Positions 7,701 through 16,703 of a DNA stretch of 64,000 nt are shown here, piece after piece. Made by a program: the position numbers and the translations under genes. How positions within the stretch are numbered: the stretch's first letter is position 1; each line of letters opens with the position of its first letter. Source of the stretch: Rhodobiaceae bacterium (GTDB lineage Bacteria; Pseudomonadota; Alphaproteobacteria; Parvibaculales; Parvibaculaceae); the NCBI GenBank assembly GCA_003330885.1, contig CP030277.1, positions 1,302,001 to 1,366,000 of the forward strand, in the 5' to 3' direction. The notes below the pieces were generated by a model. That model was not told the origin of the DNA. It worked only from the letters and a program-made list of their open reading frames with translations, and ran no database searches.

Positions 7701-9176
7701 ATGACAACAAAGATACGCGTAGCAGTGGTCGGCGCAGGACTGGGTGGTGTTGCCGCCGCAGTTAAGCTGAAGGAAGCGGGCATTGACGATTTTGTGGTTT
7801 TTGACAGAAACCAAAAGGTCGGCGGTGTCTGGCACGAAAATAAATATCCTGGGTGCTGTTGCGACACACCCGTTGCGCTATACGAATTTTCCTTCGCCCC
7901 CAACCCGGGCTGGACGCATCTCTTTCCAAGAGCTGCAGAAGTACAGGCCTATGCGGAGAGCATCGTCGAGAACCATCAGCTTACCAGCCATCTGAAGCTC
8001 GGCGATGGCATGGCAAGTGCCGTTTGGAACGAAACCAGCAACACATGGCTGCTTAAAACCGAAAACGGCACCGAATATGAGGCGGATGCCGTAATTGCCG
8101 GCATGGGCCAGCTCAACCGCCCCGCCTACCCCGACATTGAGGGTCGCGACACATTCAAAGGTCCCTCAATGCATTCTGCACGTTGGGATCAGAATGTTTC
8201 ATTGAAGGGCAAACGTGTCGGCGTGATTGGGTCCGCCGCAAGTGCGGTGCAGCTCATTCCCGAAGTGGCGAAAGAAGCTGCGCATATGACGGTGTTCCAG
8301 CGTACGCCAAATTGGGTGATCCCACGCAACGACCAAGAGATCAGCGACGAAACCAAAGCGCTGATGATGACGGACATCGAGCTGGCGATGGATCTTGGCA
8401 AGCGCAATCGGGATCTTCTTTACGATAATGCAGACCATTTCTTCTGGAAAGCCTTTGAATGGACACCAGAGGGCCGTGCGGCCTTCACCCGCCAGGCGAC
8501 AGACCAATTGGAAAAACAAATCCCAGACGCAGAGCTTCGCAAAAAACTGCTTCCTGACTATCCCATCGGCTGCAAACGCATCCTGATCTGTGATGATTTT
8601 TACCCAACCCTGATGATGGATCATGTGGAGCTGGAGACAAATGGCATCGCGAGGATCAACGGCGACGGTGTTGAAACAGCCGATGGCGTGCAACATGACT
8701 TCGACGTTCTGATCTATGCAACCGGGTTTGAAACGACCGGATGGCGCTGGTCAATGGAAGTTACCGGGCAGAACGGTCAAAACCTCAATGAGCTTTGGGA
8801 AGAAAGCCCTGAAGCCTATCTAGGCGTCACGGCAACAGGCTTCCCGAACCTGTTCGTTCTGTATGGTCCCAACACCAATCTGGGCCACAACACCATCACC
8901 TTTATGTTGGAACACCAGGTTGCTTATACGATCAAAGCTCTGAAGGCGTTGGAAGAGGCTGGCGCAAAAGCCCTGATGCCGAGCAGAGCCGCTCAGGACC
9001 GTTTCAACGACGAGATCCAAAAAGATCTATCGGGAACCGTCTGGGCCGACCCCCACTGCGCGTCCTGGTACAAAAACGCTGATGGTCGCATCACACAGAA
9101 CTGGTCGAGCCATACGCGCGCCTATGCAGCGGCCACCGCCAATATTGAGATGGCCGACTACGAACTGATTGGTTGA
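7701..9176 (+). CDS. Flavin-containing monooxygenase, Baeyer-Villiger type
   Basis: Class B flavoprotein monooxygenase of 491 residues, using FAD, NADPH and O2. The FAD-binding GxGxxG is VVGAGLGGVAAA near the N-terminus and the NADPH-binding site is GVIGSAASAVQL near residue 175. Between them FKGPSMHSARWD matches the Baeyer-Villiger fingerprint FxGxxxHxxxW, with Asp in the last position as in one subgroup. ATGFETTG is a typical late FAD contact. GGAGGA precedes the ATG at 7701; the frame is open to 7638 without a ribosome site. It is divergent from an aldehyde dehydrogenase; the substrate (ketone or cyclic ketone) is unknown. Confidence 0.9.
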   Translation: MTTKIRVAVVGAGLGGVAAAVKLKEAGIDDFVVFDRNQKVGGVWHENKYPGCCCDTPVALYEFSFAPNPGWTHLFPRAAEVQAYAESIVENHQLTSHLKLGDGMASAVWNETSNTWLLKTENGTEYEADAVIAGMGQLNRPAYPDIEGRDTFKGPSMHSARWDQNVSLKGKRVGVIGSAASAVQLIPEVAKEAAHMTVFQRTPNWVIPRNDQEISDETKALMMTDIELAMDLGKRNRDLLYDNADHFFWKAFEWTPEGRAAFTRQATDQLEKQIPDAELRKKLLPDYPIGCKRILICDDFYPTLMMDHVELETNGIARINGDGVETADGVQHDFDVLIYATGFETTGWRWSMEVTGQNGQNLNELWEESPEAYLGVTATGFPNLFVLYGPNTNLGHNTITFMLEHQVAYTIKALKALEEAGAKALMPSRAAQDRFNDEIQKDLSGTVWADPHCASWYKNADGRITQNWSSHTRAYAAATANIEMADYELIG

Positions 9177-9184
9177 AGAGGACT

Positions 9185-9212
9185 GGGCTTATCCGCGATA
9201 GCGGATGAGCCC
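9185..9212. repeat. Hairpin at the convergent gene ends
   Basis: GGGCTTATCCGC (9185-9196), loop GATA, GCGGATGAGCCC (9201-9212): a 12-base stem with one G-T pair that includes the tesB stop codon. There is no T tract, so it may be a transcript-end stabiliser rather than a classical terminator. Confidence 0.5.
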
Positions 9213-10049
9213 TTCCTGCGCCACAGACGCCACAAGCAGGCCCTCGCGGGTGTAGATACTGCCGCGATTGAAGCCACGGGCACCAACAGCATTGGGGCTG
9301 TCTTGGTCATAGAGCATCCAATCATTCGTCTGGAATGGATGATGGAACCACATGGCATGGTCAAGACTTGCTGACTGCAATTTGCCGGACATCCAGCTCA
9401 CCCCGTGCGGACGAATGCATGTATCGAGCAAGGTCATGTCTGAGGCATACGCAAGCACACATTGCTGCATGGCAATGTCGTCGGGCATCGGGCTCGTTGC
9501 GCGGAACCAGACTTTGAATTCCGGGTCGGCGGGCTCTGGATCAATATATTGCTGCGGATCAACGGCGCGCATCTCAATCGGACGCGGGCGCGTAAAGTGG
9601 GTACGAACTGCCTCCGGCAATTTATCTATGATCGCTTCTCGGCGCTCCCGCTCTGTCGGAAGGTCTTCAGGCGCTGGCACATCGGGCATGTTCAGCTGAT
9701 GCTCAAACCCTTTTTCCTCAACTTGGAAAGAGGCAGCTAGATTGAAAATCTGTTTCCCATGCTGGATCGCTACAACGCGGCGCGTCGTGAAACTGCGTCC
9801 ATCGCGCGCACGATCAACCTCATAAAGGATAGGTACTTTGGGGTCACCGGGACGAATAAAATAGGCATGAAGGGAATGACAGATGCGGCCTTCATCAACT
9901 GTCTTATAGGCTGCCATCAGAGCTTGACCAATCACCTGCCCGCCAAACACGCGCTGCCAACTCGTCTCCGGACTGTGTCCTCGGTAAAGGTTGAGCTCAA
10001 TCTGCTCCAGGTCCAATAGGGAAATAAGATCTTCAACAGCGTCGGTCAT
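9189..10049 (-). CDS. tesB: Acyl-CoA thioesterase II
   Basis: Hydrolyses medium- and long-chain acyl-CoA to free acid and CoA. The 286 residues form the double hot-dog TesB fold. RVFGGQVIGQAL and HSLHAYFIRPGDP are hallmark strands of the first hot-dog; SDMTLLDT in the second holds the catalytic Asp and Thr, and VASVAQEGLIR the catalytic Gln. It is full length and starts at ATG 10049. It is convergent with the monooxygenase, separated by 12 bases and a shared hairpin. Its partner pathway is not evident locally. Confidence 0.95.
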   Translation of the reverse strand: MTDAVEDLISLLDLEQIELNLYRGHSPETSWQRVFGGQVIGQALMAAYKTVDEGRICHSLHAYFIRPGDPKVPILYEVDRARDGRSFTTRRVVAIQHGKQIFNLAASFQVEEKGFEHQLNMPDVPAPEDLPTERERREAIIDKLPEAVRTHFTRPRPIEMRAVDPQQYIDPEPADPEFKVWFRATSPMPDDIAMQQCVLAYASDMTLLDTCIRPHGVSWMSGKLQSASLDHAMWFHHPFQTNDWMLYDQDSPNAVGARGFNRGSIYTREGLLVASVAQEGLIRYRG

Positions 10050-10157
10050 GCGGGGGCATCATCCTTTTCTTAGTCTTGGTTTGCGCTGCAACATAAGCGC
10101 TTCGGCATGACCTGTCACGTGAGGTTTCTGGCCGGAAAGACAGAAGGCAAACATGAC

Positions 10158-10193
10158 AAAACCCGCAGGCGAACACATGCTCGCGCGGGTTTC
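10158..10193 (-). terminator. Terminator downstream of the Sel1 gene
   Basis: Stem AAACCCGC (10159-10166) / GCGGGTTT (10185-10192) with an 18-base loop; on the minus strand the stem runs into TTTTG. It lies 36 bases past the Sel1 gene stop. Confidence 0.6.
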
Positions 10194-10228
10194 ACACAAT
10201 AGTTTCAATGACTTGTCGAAAAACCGGA

Positions 10229-10498
10229 TTACCGGCTCGAAAGCCACTCGCGAGCCAAACGCTGCGCTTCAGAAATCTGCGAAGCATCCATTTCCAGCGC
10301 TACATCAGAGCGGCTGTCGCGTGCAGCATGGCTGCCTCGCATCGCGGCTAAGTTGAACCACTTATGCGCATTGACGAAATCAACATCGACGCCTTTGCCG
10401 GTCGCATAAATAAGACCAAGGCTATAAAGCGCCTCTGGGGCACCTGCTTCTGCTGCTAGCTCACATTTTTCCAGCTGATCGATATCCCGACGGGCCAT
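10229..10498 (-). CDS. Small Sel1-repeat protein
   Basis: An 89-residue helical protein with one clear Sel1 (TPR-like) unit, EALYSLGLIYATGKGVDVDFVNAHKWFNLAA, written here as a unit spanning roughly residues 25-55, and a degenerate second half ending SEAQRLAREWLSSR. Sel1 proteins usually mediate protein-protein contacts; the partner is unknown. The start ATG at 10498 is chosen for its GGAGG at nine bases; the open frame upstream reaches 10663 through the next gene's terminator and is not coding. No signal peptide. Confidence 0.75.
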   Translation of the reverse strand: MARRDIDQLEKCELAAEAGAPEALYSLGLIYATGKGVDVDFVNAHKWFNLAAMRGSHAARDSRSDVALEMDASQISEAQRLAREWLSSR

Positions 10499-10628
10499 CT
10501 CGCTGTCCTCCAGTGTGGCGCACGTAAACTCCAACTCACCGTGTGCGCATCCTCCAACCGCAAGGCTCCTCCTTGCATAGGAGTAGGAAATCATCTGGCC
10601 ACTGAAAATTTGGTTAACGCAAAACACA

Positions 10629-10657
10629 AAAAAACGGCGGGTTTCCGCGCCCGCCGC
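10629..10657 (-). terminator. Intrinsic terminator of the glutathione transferase gene
   Basis: Seven-base GC stem CGGCGGG (10635-10641) / CCCGCCG (10650-10656); on the minus strand it is followed by TTTTTTTG. It lies 34 bases past the stop at 10691. Confidence 0.85.
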
Positions 10658-10690
10658 TTTCAAAACTACGTCAAATTGAATTTTTTTGGC

Positions 10691-11329
10691 TCAGGAGGCC
10701 ACTTCTGGAACCGCCATGCCCTTAATCACAGCCGGACGTTCGCCAATCGTTTTGATCCAACGAGCAACATTCTCGCCCTCGCCGATCACATCGGGCTTCG
10801 CTGACTTAATCAGATCAAACCCAAGGATCACCCATGGATAGGTTGCCATATCCGCGATCGAATAATCACCTGCCATGAATTCTGTTTTGCCCAACTGCGT
10901 ATCAAGCACTTTGATCAGGCGCGCAGACTCAGAAATAAAACGATCAATAGCGTACGGCACTTGTTCAGGCGCCTGCGTTGTGAAATGACCCGCCTGCCCC
11001 ATGATTGGACCAATGCCACCCATCTGCCAGAACAACCATTCGAGCACCTTCGCGCGCTCTGGCCCATCTGCTGGCAAAAACTTGCCGGACTTGTCGGCCA
11101 GGTGAAGCAGGATCGCGCCAGATTCAAAAATGGAAACCGGTCCGCCGGGTACATCGTGATCAACGATCGCTGGGATCTTATTGTTGGGCGCAATCGCCAA
11201 AAACTCTGGCTTGAATTGTTCCTCTTTCTGAAGGTTCACAGCATGTGTCGTGTATTCAAGTCCACATTCTTCAAGCATCACCGAGATCTTGCGCCCATTC
11301 GGTGTCGTCCACGTATAAAAATCAATCAA
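10691..11329 (-). CDS. Glutathione S-transferase, YfcG/Ure2p-like disulfide reductase
   Basis: Predicted glutathione-dependent disulfide-bond oxidoreductase or transferase, 212 residues. The opening IDFYTWTTPNGRKISVMLEE is diagnostic of the YfcG/YghU group, where TTPNGRK replaces a catalytic Cys/Ser motif by Thr and Asn; NNKIPAIVDHD carries the cis-Pro and FESGAIL the glutathione carboxylate site. The start is decided by the ribosome site: AGGAGG at 11341-11336 is six bases before a TTG at 11329, giving the family's usual N-terminus. A GTG at 11356 is open but would put AGGAGG inside the gene. It ends at a strong terminator. Confidence 0.88.
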   Translation of the reverse strand: MIDFYTWTTPNGRKISVMLEECGLEYTTHAVNLQKEEQFKPEFLAIAPNNKIPAIVDHDVPGGPVSIFESGAILLHLADKSGKFLPADGPERAKVLEWLFWQMGGIGPIMGQAGHFTTQAPEQVPYAIDRFISESARLIKVLDTQLGKTEFMAGDYSIADMATYPWVILGFDLIKSAKPDVIGEGENVARWIKTIGERPAVIKGMAVPEVAS

Positions 11330-11419
11330 ACCCAGCCTCCTATTGGCAACAGGCACGCATAACCGTGCCGAAAATCAGCACAGCATATGGGGACACTGAT
11401 GAGCGATTACGAGAGAAGG

Positions 11420-11466
11420 AGAGCATTTCCAGTTGAAGTTGAAGCACTTCAGCGTCCGGAAATGCG
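11420..11466. repeat. Dispersed palindromic repeat, copy 1
   Basis: 47-base element starting AGAGCATTTCC and ending CGTCCGGAAATGCG. The outer arms GCATTTCC/GGAAATGC are perfectly complementary; the middle differs from the copies at 27386 and 37347. It sits between the convergent-side ends of the small exported protein gene and the glutathione transferase promoter. Confidence 0.8.
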
Positions 11467-11480
11467 AAAAACAAAAAGCT

Positions 11481-11831
11481 CTAGTATTCCACTGTCACTT
11501 CAACGTGATGATGAAGGTGCGTTTTGCAGGTAAGCGGAAAAATCTTGTAATCACCAGCCTGGAGATCAAATCCGACTGCATCATCCGGAAACAAGAAGTC
11601 GCCAACAACATTGTCGTTCTCGTCTCGGATCTGAAAACCATAGGTTCCGCCCATCACGCGGATGATCGTTCCTTGATCACGAACAGACAGCGAGCGACCC
11701 CAATGCTTAACGGAGCCAAAGGTCTGGTTCTCGATGATTGTTCCGGTCCCGGTAACGCGATCAGCTGACCAGGTTGGCGTCGACACAATTGTTGCAAGCG
11801 CCAACACTGCGGCAAATCCACTAAAACGCAT
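11481..11831 (-). CDS. Small exported beta-rich protein, unknown function
   Basis: A 116-residue protein with a clean Sec signal: MRFSGFAAVLALATIV core and a TWSA cleavage site near residue 22. The mature part is beta-rich (GTGTIIENQTF, WGRSLSVRDQGTIIRV, FDLQAGDYKIF), ending with a single Cys and a THLHHH histidine cluster that might bind metal. I do not recognise the family. ATG 11831 has GAGGAAG five bases upstream; a GTG one codon earlier is less likely. It is monocistronic; the end lies close to a dispersed palindrome. Confidence 0.75.
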   Translation of the reverse strand: MRFSGFAAVLALATIVSTPTWSADRVTGTGTIIENQTFGSVKHWGRSLSVRDQGTIIRVMGGTYGFQIRDENDNVVGDFLFPDDAVGFDLQAGDYKIFPLTCKTHLHHHVEVTVEY

Positions 11832-12148
11832 CACTCTTCCTCATCAATTCGCAATACCATCCTGTCAGACAGGCTATCATGGCCGGTTGGCGAAGAAAAA
11901 CCACCAAATCCGGCAGTTCAAAGATGTGGTTTATGAGGAGTTCAGGTCCAGAACGGGTCACTACCGCCGTTCAAAAACAAAAACGGCGGCACGCAAACTG
12001 CGGAAAGGCATAGGATCGGCAAAAGCCTGGGTCTCTATGCCCCTGGGTTCTTACTACATCCCCCCGGAAGCAGTATGTACCCTCAACGCAGTCAGCGTGC
12101 GCACCGTTAGATGCCAATTGGCGGACCAAAGCCCGCCAATTCAGGCTT
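11832..12148. other. 317-base gap without a supported gene
   Basis: Holds the promoter of the small exported protein, a hairpin CCGCCGTT/AACGGCGG, and next to the H1-like gene stop a perfect nine-base stem AATTGGCGG (12116-12124) / CCGCCAATT (12133-12141). Open frames here (plus 11734-12183) have no ribosome site and resemble no family. Confidence 0.6.
12116..12141 (-). terminator. Hairpin after the H1-like gene
   Basis: Perfect nine-base stem with an eight-base loop seven bases past the stop of the H1-like gene. No T run follows, so it may be a 3'-end stabiliser rather than an intrinsic terminator. Confidence 0.45.
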
Positions 12149-12565
12149 TTACCGTCTCTTGCGAGCCGGTGCTTTCCGCTTAGCGGCTTTGCGCTTAGGA
12201 GCTGCCTTCTTCTTGGCAGTTTTCTTCTTAGCGACTTTCTTTTTAGCTGCCTTGCGCTTAGGAGCTGCTTTCTTCTTAGCAGTTTTCTTCTTAGCGACTT
12301 TCTTCTTGGCAGTTTTCTTCTTAGCTGCCTTGCGCTTAGGAGCTGCTTTCTTCTTAGCAGTTTTCTTCTTAGCGACTTTCTTCTTGGCAGTTTTCTTCTT
12401 AGCAACTTTCTTCTTCGCGGCTTTCCGCTTAGGAGCTGCTTTTTTCTTAGCGACTTTCTTCTTCGCGGCTTTCCGCTTAGGAGCTGCCTTCTTCTTGGCA
12501 ACTTTTTTCTTTGCGGCTTTGCGTTTAGGCGCAGCCTTTTTCTTCGCTTTAGGTCTCGTAGCCAT
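12149..12565 (-). CDS. Histone H1-like lysine/alanine-rich DNA-binding protein
   Basis: A 138-residue, extremely basic low-complexity protein made of AAPKRKAAKKK and VAKKKTAKKK units repeated throughout, ending APARKRR. Composition matches bacterial H1-like proteins (as in Bordetella and chlamydiae), which bind and compact DNA; the function here is inferred from composition only. No folded domain is visible. ATG 12565 follows GAGGACGA. The repeats resemble the C-terminal tail of TopA in this window (24840-24990). Copy number of units is likely to vary between strains because the DNA itself is repetitive. Confidence 0.82.
   Translation of the reverse strand: MATRPKAKKKAAPKRKAAKKKVAKKKAAPKRKAAKKKVAKKKAAPKRKAAKKKVAKKKTAKKKVAKKKTAKKKAAPKRKAAKKKTAKKKVAKKKTAKKKAAPKRKAAKKKVAKKKTAKKKAAPKRKAAKRKAPARKRR
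12185..12560. repeat. Internal tandem repeats of the H1-like gene
   Basis: Degenerate repeats of a 15-16 base core (TTTCTTCTTAGCAGT, TTTCTTCTTAGCGAC and variants) alternating with GCGCTTAGGAGCTGC blocks. Several blocks are identical over more than 40 bases, e.g. around 12240-12300 and 12340-12400, so slippage or recombination is likely. Confidence 0.8.
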
Positions 12566-12799
12566 ATTCGTCCTCGTTCCTGATGTGCCGTTTTCTACAA
12601 CGACGAAACTTGAGTCATAAAACGCACACTAACGCGCCCCCTCGAAATGCAGGACGCTAAACACAAATACTATGAGCACTTGAACTCAAGCAGGCAACAC
12701 TTTGCTTAACGCAAACAAAGCCTGCCGAACACAACATGTCCGAGAAAGTATTGATAAAAGGTTGATCGCAACAAACGAATTCGGTCGTCCGTGCGCGAA

Positions 12800-14260
12800 C
12801 TACAGGTCTAGTTTTTTAGCCAATAGTTCGTTCACGGATTTTGGATTTGCCTTACCACCAGTGGATTTCATGACTTGCCCAACAAACCAGCCAACCATTT
12901 TTGGCTTCTCTTTCGCCTGCTCTACTTTGTCTGGGTTAGCTGCAATTATTTCATCAATAGCTGCTTCAATCGCACCCAAATCAGTTACCTGCCGCAATCC
13001 CTTTTCTTCGACGATTTTCGCTGGGTCATCGCCCGTTTCGAACATTATCTCGAAAACTTCCTTAGCGATTCGCCCGGAGATGGTGTCGTCAGAGATCAGA
13101 TTAATCAGATCGCCAAGCTGTTTTGCACTCACTGGAGAGCTTTCAATTTGCAAACCAGCTTTGTTTAGCGCCCCAAAAAACTCACCTGTCACCCAGTTCG
13201 CTGCAAGTTTCGGATCGCGCCCATCTGCAACAGCTTCAAAGAAATCACACGACGCTTTTTCAGAGACAAGAACGCCTGCATCGTAGGGAGACAGACCATA
13301 TTCACGAACGAAACGCGCTTTCTTTTCGTCTGGAAGCTCGGGCAACTCATCACGAAGCTTGTCGACCAACTCTTGCTTAACAACCAACGGTAAAAGATCG
13401 GGATCCGGGAAATAGCGGTAGTCATGCGCCTCTTCTTTCGAGCGCATTGACCGCGTTTCGCCAGCACGCGGGTCAAACAACCGGGTTTCCTGGTCAATTG
13501 ATCCGCCGTCTTCAAGCACGTCAATCTGCCTGCGGGCCTCATATTCTATCGCCTGGCCAATAAAACGAATGGAGTTGACGTTCTTGATCTCACAACGCGT
13601 GCCCAGGTCTTCGCCCGGACGTCGAACAGACACGTTGACGTCTGCACGTAGAGATCCCTCTTCCATATTGCCATCGCAAGTGCCCAGATAACGCAAGATC
13701 GAGCGGATCTTCTTCACATAGGCCTGAGCTTCTTCCGCGCAACGCATATCTGGCTTGGAAACGATCTCCATCAGCGCAACACCGGAGCGGTTAAGGTCAA
13801 CAAAGCTCATCGACGGGTGCTGATCGTGAACACTTTTGCCTGCATCCTGCTCCAGATGCAGCCGTTCAATACCTACACGCTTTACAGAACCGTCTTTCAG
13901 ATCAATTTCGATTTCCCCTTCGCCGACGATCGGGTCTTTGAACTGCGAAATCTGATAGCCCTGTGGCAGATCTGGATAGAAATAGTTCTTGCGGTCGAAA
14001 ACAGACCGCAAATGAATTTCTGCACCAAGGCCAAGGCCGGTACGCACGGCTTGTTGCACACATTCTTCGTTGATAACCGGCAACATGCCCGGCAGCGCTG
14101 CATCAACCAGACTTACCTGGCTGTTCTGCTCAGCTCCGAACTCGGTTGGTGCGCCAGAAAAGAGCTTCGCTTTCGATGCGACCTGCGCATGAATTTCGAG
14201 CCCCATCACGATTTCCCAGAACCCAGTCGCCCCTTCAATGAGGTTTTTGTTCTCACTCAT
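12800..14260 (-). CDS. gatB: Asp-tRNA(Asn)/Glu-tRNA(Gln) amidotransferase subunit B
   Basis: Kinase and tRNA-binding subunit of GatCAB, which converts Glu-tRNA(Gln) and/or Asp-tRNA(Asn) to the amidated form. 486 residues: the cradle domain opens [13 protein letters not shown], with [14 protein letters not shown] and [19 protein letters not shown], then a helical domain and the YqeY-like tail ([17 protein letters not shown]) that contacts tRNA. The ATG at 14260-14258 overlaps the gatA stop as ATGA; the extra N-terminal residues of the longer frame are not needed. Transcription order is gatC-gatA-gatB. Confidence 0.97.
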   Translation of the reverse strand: MSENKNLIEGATGFWEIVMGLEIHAQVASKAKLFSGAPTEFGAEQNSQVSLVDAALPGMLPVINEECVQQAVRTGLGLGAEIHLRSVFDRKNYFYPDLPQGYQISQFKDPIVGEGEIEIDLKDGSVKRVGIERLHLEQDAGKSVHDQHPSMSFVDLNRSGVALMEIVSKPDMRCAEEAQAYVKKIRSILRYLGTCDGNMEEGSLRADVNVSVRRPGEDLGTRCEIKNVNSIRFIGQAIEYEARRQIDVLEDGGSIDQETRLFDPRAGETRSMRSKEEAHDYRYFPDPDLLPLVVKQELVDKLRDELPELPDEKKARFVREYGLSPYDAGVLVSEKASCDFFEAVADGRDPKLAANWVTGEFFGALNKAGLQIESSPVSAKQLGDLINLISDDTISGRIAKEVFEIMFETGDDPAKIVEEKGLRQVTDLGAIEAAIDEIIAANPDKVEQAKEKPKMVGWFVGQVMKSTGGKANPKSVNELLAKKLDL

Positions 14261-15738
14261 GCTTCTGTCCACCATTTGGAAGGTTCAGCGCTAAATCCGG
14301 CAGCCTCTTCAAGGACATCGGCAGCGCGCAACAGTGTTTCTTCATCAAACGTCCGTCCGATCAGCTGAAGGCCAAGCGGCAATCCATTTGAGCTCAGGCC
14401 CGCTGGCAGGGAAATCCCTGGCAGCCCCGCCAGGTTCACCGGTACAGTGAACACATCATTCAAATACATTGAGAGCGGGTCATTCACCTTTTCGCCAATA
14501 GCGAATGCTGGCGACGGCGCTGTTGGCGTCAGGAGAAGATCTACCTTCTCGTAAGCCTGTTTGAAGTCCTGCGCGATCAAGGTACGGATCTTCTGCGCCT
14601 TGATGTAATAGGCGTCATAGTAGCCCGCAGAGAGCACATAAGTGCCGATCAGGACACGGCGGCGCACTTCATCGCCAAACCCTTCAGCGCGCGTCTTCTC
14701 ATACATGTCCGTAATGTCATCGCCCTGAACCCGAAGGCCGTAGCGCACGCCGTCGTACCGGGCGAGGTTCGATGATGCTTCAGCCGGAGCCACAATGTAG
14801 TAGGCCGGAAGTGCATATTTCGTATGTGGAAGACTGACATCCACAATTTCAGCGCCTGCGCTCTTCAGCCAGTCAATGCCTTGTGTCCAGAGCTTCTCAA
14901 TCTCATCCGACATGCCTTCAACGCGGTATTCTTTTGGAATGCCGATTTTGAGGCCACGAATGTCTCCCGTGAGCGCTGCTTCGTAGTCTGGAACATCAAT
15001 GTCGACGCTGGTTGTGTCTTTCTCATCATGTCCCGCCATGCTTTTCAGCATGATTGCCGCATCGCGTACTGTGCGGGTGATGGGTCCGGCCTGATCGAGA
15101 GACGATGCGAACGCCACAGTGCCCCATCGCGAACACCGCCCATAGGTGGGCTTCATACCGACCGTCCCAGTAAAGGACGCAGGCTGGCGAATTGACCCGC
15201 CTGTATCGGTCGCAGTGGCACCAAGTGCTAAATGTGCGGCAACAGCAGCAGACGAACCACCGGAAGATCCGCCTGGTACAAGGTCAGCGTCACTGTCGGA
15301 TGCTTTCCACGGATTAACACAAGGGCCAAAGCGGCTGGTTTCGTTAGACGACCCCATTGCAAACTCATCGTTGTTGAGCTTACCCAGCATCACTGCACCG
15401 TCCGCCCAAAGGTTGGCTGTAACGGTTGACTCATATGTCGGTGTAAAATCATCAAGAATATTGCTGCAGGCCGTTGTCCGCACACCATCAGTGCAGAAAA
15501 GATCTTTGACACCCAAAGGAACACCTTCAAGCGGGCCCGCTTCACCTTTTGCAATCCGCGCGTCGGATGCAGCAGCCATCTCTAGCGCCACATCAGGCGT
15601 CAGTGTGACATAGGCGTTGAGCTTGTCAGACGCCTTCGCAGCAGCAAGATGCGCTTCTGTTAGTTCAACGGAGGTGATTTCTTTTGCTGCAAGCTTGGAA
15701 CGTGCGTCAGCAAGCGTGAGTTTTGTCAGTTCGGTCAT
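14257..15738 (-). CDS. gatA: Asp-tRNA(Asn)/Glu-tRNA(Gln) amidotransferase subunit A
   Basis: Glutaminase subunit that frees ammonia from glutamine and channels it to GatB. 493 residues with the amidase signature: Lys in PLGVKDLFC, and the Ser-rich [13 protein letters not shown] holding the cis-Ser and nucleophilic Ser about 25 residues before [12 protein letters not shown]. The C-terminus contains the conserved PGISLPAG segment. It is separated from gatC by nine bases and overlaps gatB by four. Presence of this complex usually means the genome lacks GlnRS or AsnRS or both. Confidence 0.97.
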   Translation of the reverse strand: MTELTKLTLADARSKLAAKEITSVELTEAHLAAAKASDKLNAYVTLTPDVALEMAAASDARIAKGEAGPLEGVPLGVKDLFCTDGVRTTACSNILDDFTPTYESTVTANLWADGAVMLGKLNNDEFAMGSSNETSRFGPCVNPWKASDSDADLVPGGSSGGSSAAVAAHLALGATATDTGGSIRQPASFTGTVGMKPTYGRCSRWGTVAFASSLDQAGPITRTVRDAAIMLKSMAGHDEKDTTSVDIDVPDYEAALTGDIRGLKIGIPKEYRVEGMSDEIEKLWTQGIDWLKSAGAEIVDVSLPHTKYALPAYYIVAPAEASSNLARYDGVRYGLRVQGDDITDMYEKTRAEGFGDEVRRRVLIGTYVLSAGYYDAYYIKAQKIRTLIAQDFKQAYEKVDLLLTPTAPSPAFAIGEKVNDPLSMYLNDVFTVPVNLAGLPGISLPAGLSSNGLPLGLQLIGRTFDEETLLRAADVLEEAAGFSAEPSKWWTEA

Positions 15739-15747
15739 GTCGGCGCC

Positions 15748-16035
15748 CTACTCAATAACTTTTGGCACAGTGAAGAAGCCATCTTCAGATTGCGGCGCGT
15801 TCTGCGTCACCTGCTTCTGAAGATTGTCATGACGCACAATGTCTTCGCGCATCTTGATTTCCATCTCCACGACGCTGGTCATAGGCGGCACGTGATCTGT
15901 GTCGACCTCCCCCAATTGCTCCACCCAATCGAGAATGGTGGAGAGATCTTTGGAAAGTGGAGCCAGTTCTTCTTCCGTCACTGCAATGCGGGCGAGCTTT
16001 GCGATGCGCCGGACTGTATTTTCGTCGACCGACAT
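15748..16035 (-). CDS. gatC: Asp-tRNA(Asn)/Glu-tRNA(Gln) amidotransferase subunit C
   Basis: A 95-residue subunit that wraps GatA and GatB together. VRRIAKLARIAVTEEEL at the N-terminus and ILDWVEQLGEVDTDHVPPM in the middle are family hallmarks; the tail ends DGFFTVPKVIE. It is first in the gatCAB operon and divergent from ruvX across a 197-base region. Confidence 0.96.
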   Translation of the reverse strand: MSVDENTVRRIAKLARIAVTEEELAPLSKDLSTILDWVEQLGEVDTDHVPPMTSVVEMEIKMREDIVRHDNLQKQVTQNAPQSEDGFFTVPKVIE

Positions 16036-16106
16036 AGGCCTCTCTTTTCTGAAATTGGGGGGTCAAATGGCAGAAATTTGCCACAGGACCTTTGTGAAAC
16101 CCTGTT

Positions 16107-16135
16107 TTGACACCCTGATTTGGCGCGGAAAATAT
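16107..16135 (+). promoter_or_regulatory. Possible ruvX promoter
   Basis: Consensus TTGACA (16107-16112), 17-base spacer, weak AAATAT -10 (16130-16135). The -10 is poor, so this is only a candidate. Confidence 0.35.
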
Positions 16136-16232
16136 CAGACCACCCCAACCCCCGCAACAAGCGTACCCCAGGAGAGGACAATAGAGGCACCGGTTTGCCG
16201 TGCGCATCATATTCCACTAGAAACCTCATCCC

Positions 16233-16703
16233 ATGGCAGCCGACATCGTAGAAATAGACGCTCTGAAAGAGCGCGCGGCCGGAAAGGCCCTGATTGGGCT
16301 CGACCTTGGGTCAAAAACCATCGGAATTGCGACCTCAGACCCGCTCTGGACTGTCGCCGCCCCCAGAGAGACCATCAGACGCACGAAATTCAATCCAGAT
16401 GCAGAACGCCTGGTTGAAATCATCAACGAAATCGACGCTGGCGCCATCATTCTGGGCCTCCCCCTTAATATGGATGGATCTGAAGGACCGCGCGTGCAAT
16501 CCACGCGGACCTTTGCCCGAAACCTGTCTCCCAAAATAGACATCCCTATCTTCTTCTGGGATGAACGCCTGTCGACCGTCGCGGTAACCAGAACCCTTCT
16601 TGAGGCTGATACGAGCCGTAAGAAGCGTGCAGAGGTCGTCGACAAGATGGCTGCCTCCTTCATCCTGCAGGGTGTTCTCGAGCGATTGCGGTCCATGTCA
16701 TGA
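16233..16703 (+). CDS. ruvX: YqgF/RuvX family putative Holliday junction resolvase
   Basis: RNase-H-fold nuclease involved in 16S rRNA 5' maturation and/or Holliday junction processing. 156 residues: LIGLDLGSKTIGIA supplies the first catalytic Asp, IILGLPLNMDGSEGP the second strand, and FFWDERLSTV the Glu; a last Asp is in KKRAEVVDKMAA. No clear ribosome site precedes ATG 16233. The last four bases overlap the downstream permease (ATGA). Position beside gatCAB and pyrB is common in alphaproteobacteria. Confidence 0.93.
   Translation: MAADIVEIDALKERAAGKALIGLDLGSKTIGIATSDPLWTVAAPRETIRRTKFNPDAERLVEIINEIDAGAIILGLPLNMDGSEGPRVQSTRTFARNLSPKIDIPIFFWDERLSTVAVTRTLLEADTSRKKRAEVVDKMAASFILQGVLERLRSMS

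Noticed and set aside
11971-12501. Second basic frame (176 codons) overlapping the H1-like gene
   Set aside because: It is the same lysine-repeat DNA read in another frame; the chosen frame has the ribosome site and regular AAKKK units.
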